NCBI GenBank assembly: GCA_030248065.1
Contig: JASAMV010002144.1
Span: 1 to 64,000, forward strand
Source: Rhynchonema sp. JSB1_4
Taxonomy: Eukaryota; Nematoda; Chromadorea; Monhysterida; Xyalidae
Reading direction: 5' to 3'
Length of the DNA: 64,000 nt
Below, piece by piece: positions 56,898-64,000 of this stretch. The first letter of the stretch is position 1. The number at the start of each line of letters is the position of its first letter. Made by a program: the position numbers and the translations under genes. The notes beneath the pieces are model-generated. The model ran no database searches, was not told the origin of the DNA, and worked only from the letters and a program-made list of their open reading frames with translations.

Positions 56898-59800
56898 TCA
56901 CGCGGTTGTTGTGTGCATCATTGGCGGGCCATTTCGTGCTAAATCGCTATCCAACCCACCACCACCGTAACCGTTCGTTGCGAGACCTACACGTCTCGGC
57001 TCATGATCAAAATCATTCAAGCCCGATCCCCCGTTGTTGAGTACACTGCCATGACCATTGAATGGCGGCGGAGGTTCACCTTGATTCACGAACTTGGGTG
57101 GCTCTTTCGGTGGCAGCGGTCTGCGAAGAGTTGTTGCGAAAGTTTTTTATATTATTAATAATAATAATTTCATTTTAGTGATAATTTAAGATAATCACTT
57201 ATTTAACATAACCCCTGAAAATACCAGTCTCGAACTCACTGCGCGTCGCCCCTGAGGTATCCCTCCTTTTCGAGTCTGACACGTCGCCGCCAACAACAGC
57301 AGAACACACACGTGCAGCAGAAGACCACTGCCAGCGAAACGAGTATGCCCGTCAACCATTTGAGGCCGTACTCGAGGTTGCGATCTGAAGTCAGTTGATA
57401 AATCGGTGTACAAGATAAACGGTTTTGTGCTATATGTTCGATAAACCACGGCACTAATTGATTCACTATAAACAGTATCGACTGTAAAATTCAAAACCTC
57501 CTGCTTCGGATCATTTCAAATTCAAATGCACTCACTTCTGCACCAAGCCCACCATCCAGGTGACCATGTGCCATTGATGCAATGCCTGACTTGTTCGCCG
57601 TGAATGAAGTAGTCGGGTTTGCAGCTGAACGTCACCGTGTCGCCGTCCAAATAATTCTGCGCCGGCGGTGTTTTGATGATGCCCTCCTTCTTCAGCAACG
57701 GACCGCAGCTGATCACTGCAAAAGAGGCAGAATTGAATACTGTTTGGGGCAGAACTTATAGCGCGACATGTCAAACTATGTACAAGGCAATTGCTCGTCT
57801 TGGACACAGGGCTTCGTCTTGGGCTCAGGGCCCATAAGCATCTAAGTAGGTGACATCTTTTTTGAAAACCGCTGCTTGTCCTCGCTATGACAAAACGAGA
57901 AAACTCAGTGGAAAGCTTACAGAGGACAACTTTACGTACGTCGTTTCGATCCTTCGCGTTGATCGAACGTGAATCGATTCTGATCTTTGAGTGTGTTGAG
58001 CGCAATCTCCCTCCTTCCGGTCAGGATGTAGTCGTATTGACACTGCATGTCACCGGCACACGCTGTCTTCACCTCTTCCATCGAGAAGATCAGCGTCGCG
58101 TTCAGCGGAATGTAATCGGCAGAGAACTGAATGTGATTCAAACAATGAATCAATCGAAGTCAAACAATCGATCAAGCAATCCTTGACTTCTATATATGTA
58201 CCTGCGGTCGATACCAGGGCGACGCGAATGCCAACGGATTGTTGATGGGTTTGTAGAGATCGGGGAACAGGAGTGGACCGATCTGTTCGTTTGTTCCGTC
58301 AACCACCCCTGAAAATCAGACTCTTTCGTTCACATTGTGTTAAAGTTGTGTGTTGTGATTCGCCACTCACATTCGAGTCCGAACGAATTGTAGATGCTCT
58401 GATATTGACTCGACGACCATTGTCGTCCGGGCGGAGATGTTGTTGTGCCGCCTTAAACATCGTAAAGTTTAAAATTGGAATAATTTTTTTGACCGCAAAG
58501 TTCCAGAAACATCACTGTACTGTACCTATCAACATTAGGTCATCCTGCGGATAATTGTTGAACGCGCCCAGCAGACCCTTTGTGATGTAGCACGGCCGGC
58601 CCCACGGCGAACGGTCACGATTTTGGGGGCCGAAGTTCGAACCCTAAATTTTTGCTACAGTATTTTTGTACGGAGATGAGGTCATGATGAAGAGGGCATA
58701 GCAAAGACCTGCTTGTTATCCAGAGACAGGCCATCCACTCCCATGTCATAAGCAGTGAGTAACTAACCGGTGGGCAAGTTGCGTTGAACGTTGGTGGCAA
58801 CATGACCGTCACGCTCAGCGCACCGTACCACTCGGTCACACGCACACCGGCACCAGACTCAAGCGTTATGATGATCTCGGATCCGTTCATGTTTCGTTGC
58901 GGAATTCGGATGTTCAGACCTGATTGGTGGCTTCGCATTGTTTGTCAAAAAATCCATTGCCGATATACACTTTGCTGGTATAGGGGTCGGGGTGAATAAC
59001 ATTTTGATGCCAGATCAACGTCGACCCAAACTGGACAGTTGTGCCAGCAAAGTGCCTACCAATACGCGATAGCTATAGCGATTGTAAGTTTCACTGACCA
59101 TTGAACTGTTGATAATGCCAGTGCGGTTTGTCGAAGAATCGTCGAATGTTATTGACGTAGACATCGGTGGCGTAGCGCCAGCGTCTGAATCCCTTCCGTG
59201 AGAACACCATGACCGTGTCGGAATTGTTCTCGCGCACAACCACACCCGTGATCACTGTAGCGCTCACGTTCTGATGCCCTAAAATGAAGAGGCCAGTGCC
59301 TACAATAATTCTTCTCTATGCTCTTTGTCTCCGATTCAAATGTGAATACAGTTCTCAGAAAGACGAACACAAAGTCGGTTCAGGTTGCTCCATTCTGGCC
59401 TGGATCATCAGTCGATGTTGTGGGTCTTCGGACATCAACAGCACGTAGTAGCCCTTGCCCGGGAATGTGTACCGATTTCCGTCAAATGTGATGTAGTGGC
59501 CGAGACCGTATGCGTACGCTGCAACAGGACCCATGCTCAATGTGTGAATCAAAATACTTTTAAGCCTAAGCCTGAGCCTAGGCTTCAAAAATGATAAAAG
59601 ATAAAAATATCCGAACGAAAAACGCACGAACCAGCGGCCGATGGTCGATAGTCTTGGCATCCGTTGGTCTGACGGCGCCAATAGTAGAACTCACAGTGTT
59701 GAGCGTAGCTGAAACGGCGGGTGTTTTACAAATATGTCAAGTGCACTGCAGTGACTTGATTTGAAAAAGGTCAAGGCTGAGTTTAGTCTCAATAACAATG

Positions 59801-62800
59801 ATCATTATTGTTAATGAATCTCACTTGCAACATATCCTGTACGGCATCAGATCGAGTTGATAATGCGACAGGTAGGGAATCCTGGGCGGCAGTCGGTACG
59901 GATAGGAGCCGAATTCGTGAGCGCGAGCCGGCGTGCCCGGATTGAAGAATCGCAGATAATCACCATCCGGTTCCCAATCGTCCGAGAACATCAAATAGCC
60001 CTGGTAGTCGTAGCAGCAACGTTGTGACGCACCAGTCCAACTGCAAAACGCACCCTTGTGTGACCTATCACTGACAGAGGAGCGCGGAAAACAACAGAGG
60101 AATGTCAAAAACAGCTGTCACCTAAAGCGCTTTTTCGGGGCCGTGTACATGTCTAAGCCTACGCCTGAGCCGAAGTTTATGACCGATGGCCAAGACAGCG
60201 CCCCATACACAGCGATCCCCAGTTGCCGCTGTCTTCCCCCGCTCTTCTGTCCGTGTCCCTTTGTGACACGTGAAGCCAGAGAAAATTCAAATACCCAAAT
60301 GTTACAGGCGCACTAACGATGCTTGCACGGACTGAATACAGTGCTGAGCGCCTTTGTTGAACGGACAAGCCTGATTACCGTCCATGTCACACTCCCACAA
60401 CGGCATGAAACGACCTGCAAAGCACACAATCCCATGTTGTAGTTGGGTTTGTTTATGTGCGCGCTATGAACCCTGAAGCTAAAAAAACGACGACAGACGA
60501 ACCCAAATCCAATCTGGCCTGCTCCAGTCGGCACGGACACGGAATCTCGTGCGTCAGGTCCATGATGAAATTGCGACGTCTGCCATCATACTCGAACCTG
60601 AAAATTCAGGGATTTCAATTTTGCTGTAACGACCATTTTTTTGTTTGTGCAATAATATGTACATACCAATCAATACACATATCGAAAGCCCAGTTCTGTC
60701 CGTATTCATATTGCCATTTGGGCAGGTAGTACCACGGGAATGGTGTCGGCTTCGACCAAATCACGCCCTTCTCGGCGCCTTGGGCTTGCTGAAAGTGTGT
60801 GAGGCTTCACTGAGACTGATGTTTCATTTTAGCATGTGGAACTCAATATTCCATGGCGAACATCAATTTTGGCCTCGGGAAGAATCGGGGCCAGATTACT
60901 GATTGAGAGTATTTGGTAATTTTTTTCAGGATCGGATATTCGACAAGTTGTGTAACAACGTTTACGTTGATCAAGTCTTTGATGCCCTGATCCGCTAATA
61001 ATCAGAAATCTGCACAACCCCCAGTGGGAGACCGACTTTGATATTCACCCACCACACAGGCCAGTGATTGGCTGTTATTTTTTAATGGCGGGACGAACCT
61101 GAATGCGGGACTGCGCGATCTGAACGAATCCGAACGTGAACTTTTTCCAAGCGTCCTGGAACCGAGGCGCGCGAACGATGGTCTTGGGTGAGAACGTGTA
61201 CTCGCCGTCATTGGTCTCGCCACGAACTATGCTGTCGACGTACTCCATATGCGACCTGTGCGTGTGTGAAACATCTGGTGCGCATAGTAGTCATACCATT
61301 TCGTTGTGCTGCACCCACGCACTGCATAAAAACCCTCGATGCGTCTATAGTGCGTAATATTTGTGAACACGTGACCGCAAGCAGCTGGTCCCAATCACGA
61401 TAACAAGAAAAGGGTCGACTGTAGCCGTACAAACAGCGAATCTCAAAAGAAACACTTCGCCGTACTTACCTGTCGGCGTCTTCCCAATATCCATACAAAT
61501 TGATATCGATTCGTGCGTTCAGATCCCAAGTCAGATTTCTGGCGCTCCATTTAAGCGTCAGCTGATCTGCGTAGGGCTCGTGCCAACGATTCAGTTTATT
61601 CTCCACGTCTTCTGCTAGCAGCGTGTGTGCCGGCGCCATCTCAGGTTGCACTGAATAATAGAAACACTTTGATTGTTGCGTGTTTGATTGGGTGGTATAT
61701 GAATGGGATACTAGGTGCTTGTATGTACATCCGATGAATTATGGCTCTACTCTACAATGGGAGCACAAGGAGGCAAGTATGATGTAAAATTACAGTGTGC
61801 CGTATACTTACGGACATAAAAGTGTCCAACGAACGGGTAACTTTGCCCGCCGTCACGTGACATTCGGATGGGCACGAGCCCGGTCTTGTGGAATCGCGGC
61901 ATCACGCACTGCGCCTTCATACGATCCAGACGTTTGCAGTCAACTTGCCAGTTTTCGAATGTGACCTGTAATTGGCAAACTTGCATCTTTCTGCCCACTT
62001 GGCCAATGAGTTTGTCACCTAAACGAACAAAATTATGAAAGCAAACATTTGTTTGCAATAAGTAGGTTAGAGATGCTGGTAGATGCATACATACCTTGAC
62101 AAAATCGTCCGGTCTCAGACAGGGACCAGTGAAATTGACGGTTGTGCCTCCCTGCATCGGCCCGAAGGGTGGTGACGTGATGATTGTGCCTGAATGTCAT
62201 GGGGATTTATGGCTGATTCAACAAAATTACACAGTAACCCCAAAAGTGCAGATTGTGGCGCTCCAAACGCACCAATTGATCCATTGCTGCATCCGCCAGG
62301 AATGATCACCTCGTCTATGCGATGTATCCATCTACCTGGCACCAGTACGTTGGAGAAATAGCCCAACTTCCAAATACGACCGTGACCGGTGTACGGTAGT
62401 GGGTACCAGCCGGTGCCGTTGCCGCCGTTGAATCCGACCTGGAATGAATTTGGGTTACGGTAGTATATTACGGTAGCCCATACATATTGTAGATAACCAA
62501 CCATGGCAGCCTGTTTGCCACCAAAGCCGTTCAGTCCGCCGGCCTCCATCGACGTCGTCCAATTGATGCGCGCGTAGTTGAACATGGCAAAGGTGCGGAT
62601 CTCGTCACTCGCAATCACAAGTTGGAATGTGTTTTGCTGTAAGGTACAGTAGGTTTCATTTTTCACAAAATATTAAACCATTTACCCGCATGGAAAAGGT
62701 CATCTGACCAAGACCACAACTTACCCATTGCTTCACCCAGTCGAATTGTGAAACATCAACCGCTTTCGGCGCTCCACCGTAAGCCATCTGTAACAACATT

Positions 62801-64000
62801 ACAGCAATATTCTCATGGTCAACAGCGATGTCGATTCTCGCTTATCATTGCACAATCCAAGTCCAACTACACATAGTACAAACCCTATGCCAGGTGACAA
62901 TGAACGCGTGTTCGGCCCTCCATCCATGCGCGCCATTGTATCCGTCCTGTATGTCGCGCGTGATGTTGTCCAATAAATACTCGTCGACGACCATGCCGAT
63001 CTGATTGCGTGCCGCTGGCATTTGACGCTTCGCACGACCTGCGCACAACCACAATCAATGTTTATGCAGTTCATTATCATTATTGTGATATTCATAAACT
63101 GAAATACAAGTGATTATCTTTTTTAACAATTTTTATCCCAAAACTGGGTTTAGCTACTGATTGCCACGGTAAATGTAGTGTTTTTTAGTGACCGAGAATG
63201 TCCGCATAAAGAGGGTAGACATTACAATAAGGCTTGAAACATCAGTAATGCACAAATAATAACGTACGTTGACCAGCGCCGAACGGCTCCTCCTCACCGC
63301 CGAAGAACAACGACGAACGTTGATAGGGGTTGATCTCGTTCGGATAACCGGGATTCGGCAACTGGTTGTATGGCGTGCCTGCAATTTATAACGCTAATTA
63401 GCACTCTATGTATGTAGTGGTCTTGTCTCCTGTCAGATTACTCATAAACATCAGGTGCAAGACCCATAAGCCCGGAAAAACATCACCAATAGACCGACCG
63501 AATCCGCCGTATTGTCCGGCATTCTGTTGTCCTTGGAATGGATTGCGCGGATTCTCATACTGATTGTTTGGGTTGTTGTTGTACGGCTCGGATGCCGGAA
63601 CGAACCCGTCGCCAGTCGGCTGCAAAACAGAAACAATCGATAATGGCTGCATTTCGATATAGTGGTCTCAAATCTGTGGTTGCCCTCGTAAGTACACCTA
63701 TGGTAAAGAATTCTTTGTAGTGACCGAAAAACATCAAGTCACTAAAAACATACTTGCGTCTTGTCCTTTGTGGAATATCTCAATTCTACTGTAGTGAGGT
63801 GACGAGTCAAACAACATGGTCAAAAACCATAGTCTCAAACGAACCCGTCTTCTGTGCACACTCCTGAAGAATGTGTTACTGATCTTTGTGTTGCCGACCC
63901 ATTGGAATGTGGCATCGGCATAGAATGGTGCAATGAAGGAATGGTCGTTCTGCGTGGGCCACAACGGATTCGGGAAGTCCCACGGCGGTTGGGTGAAAGG
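56898..64000 (-). CDS. mesh: Mesh-like septate-junction protein (NIDO, IPT, AMOP, VWD, Sushi, TM); 5' end outside window
   Basis: Exons in transcription order (low ends approximate where marked ~): 64000-63845, 63619-63499, 63378-63268, 63038-62884, 62787-62725, 62636-62502, 62438-62273, 62189-62095, ~62018-61812, 61650-61470, 61255-61099, 60788-60667, 60597-60503, 60414-60318, 60040-59825, 59708-59632, 59518-~59360, 59270-59099, ~59032-58969, 58919-58768, 58643-58526, 58452-58371, 58308-58202, 58126-57940, 57715-57536, 57384-57240 and 57120-56898. Domain order matches Drosophila Mesh: NIDO ([11 protein letters not shown] to [18 protein letters not shown]), IPT-like segment ([15 protein letters not shown]), AMOP ([30 protein letters not shown]), VWD ([33 protein letters not shown]), Sushi ([24 protein letters not shown]), membrane segment ([15 protein letters not shown]) and a Gly/Pro tail. 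Mesh organises smooth septate junctions in gut epithelium. Borders near 60503 and 62018 did not join in phase and need transcript data. Confidence 0.93.

Overview
This is a eukaryotic, animal-type window. Every recognisable gene is split by GT-AG introns of about 50 to 1,100 bp, the proteins are metazoan families (MOB4, RSRC2, ADCK2, BACURD/KCTD, DDX55, INPP4, Mesh), and nothing bacterial or viral is seen. Runs of the hexamer TTAGGC, the canonical nematode telomere unit, sit inside several repeats. With the heavy load of small transposons this suggests a repeat-rich nematode, possibly an early-branching one; that assignment is inference.

Layout. 1-3.5 kb: an unrecognised Pro/Ala-rich minus-strand gene and MOB4 (minus). 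3.5-14.1 kb: a transposon-dense block of nested miniature elements, minisatellites and interstitial telomere repeats, with one weak unrecognised gene near 7.9-8.3 kb. 14.4-17.8 kb: RSRC2 (plus). 18.4-28.0 kb: two tandem, diverged ADCK2 paralogues (plus). 28.9-31.4 kb: BACURD (plus). 32.2-36.4 kb: DDX55 (plus) with a small membrane-protein ORF inside its first intron. 36.4-39.8 kb: a second nest of repeats and a LINE remnant. 39.8-44.0 kb: a gene joining a Brinker-type DNA-binding domain, an AT-hook and a PWWP domain (plus). 44.3-52.5 kb: an INPP4 lipid phosphatase with an N-terminal PH domain (plus), whose second intron carries stacked repeats. 53.2-55.7 kb: a secreted acidic Thr/Ser/Glu-rich protein (minus). 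56.9 to beyond 64.0 kb: a Mesh-like septate-junction protein (minus), cut by the window end.

The plus-strand genes are neighbours rather than one pathway: splicing (RSRC2), mitochondrial/coenzyme Q-type atypical kinase (ADCK2), ubiquitin adaptor (BACURD), 60S ribosome assembly (DDX55), chromatin (PWWP) and phosphoinositide turnover (INPP4). For most of them the exon phases join without a break, so the models are strong even without transcript data.

The most unusual material is the repeat system. At least six families of short, protein-less elements have terminal repeats beginning CARTG or CAGAG, and five insertions carry perfect 8-bp target duplications. Several families carry arrays of their own short motif flanked by C- or G-runs. 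They are inserted into each other in Russian-doll fashion, and a TA-flanked family of different ends has the same array-plus-G-run design. One nest holds a hairpin around four telomere hexamers.
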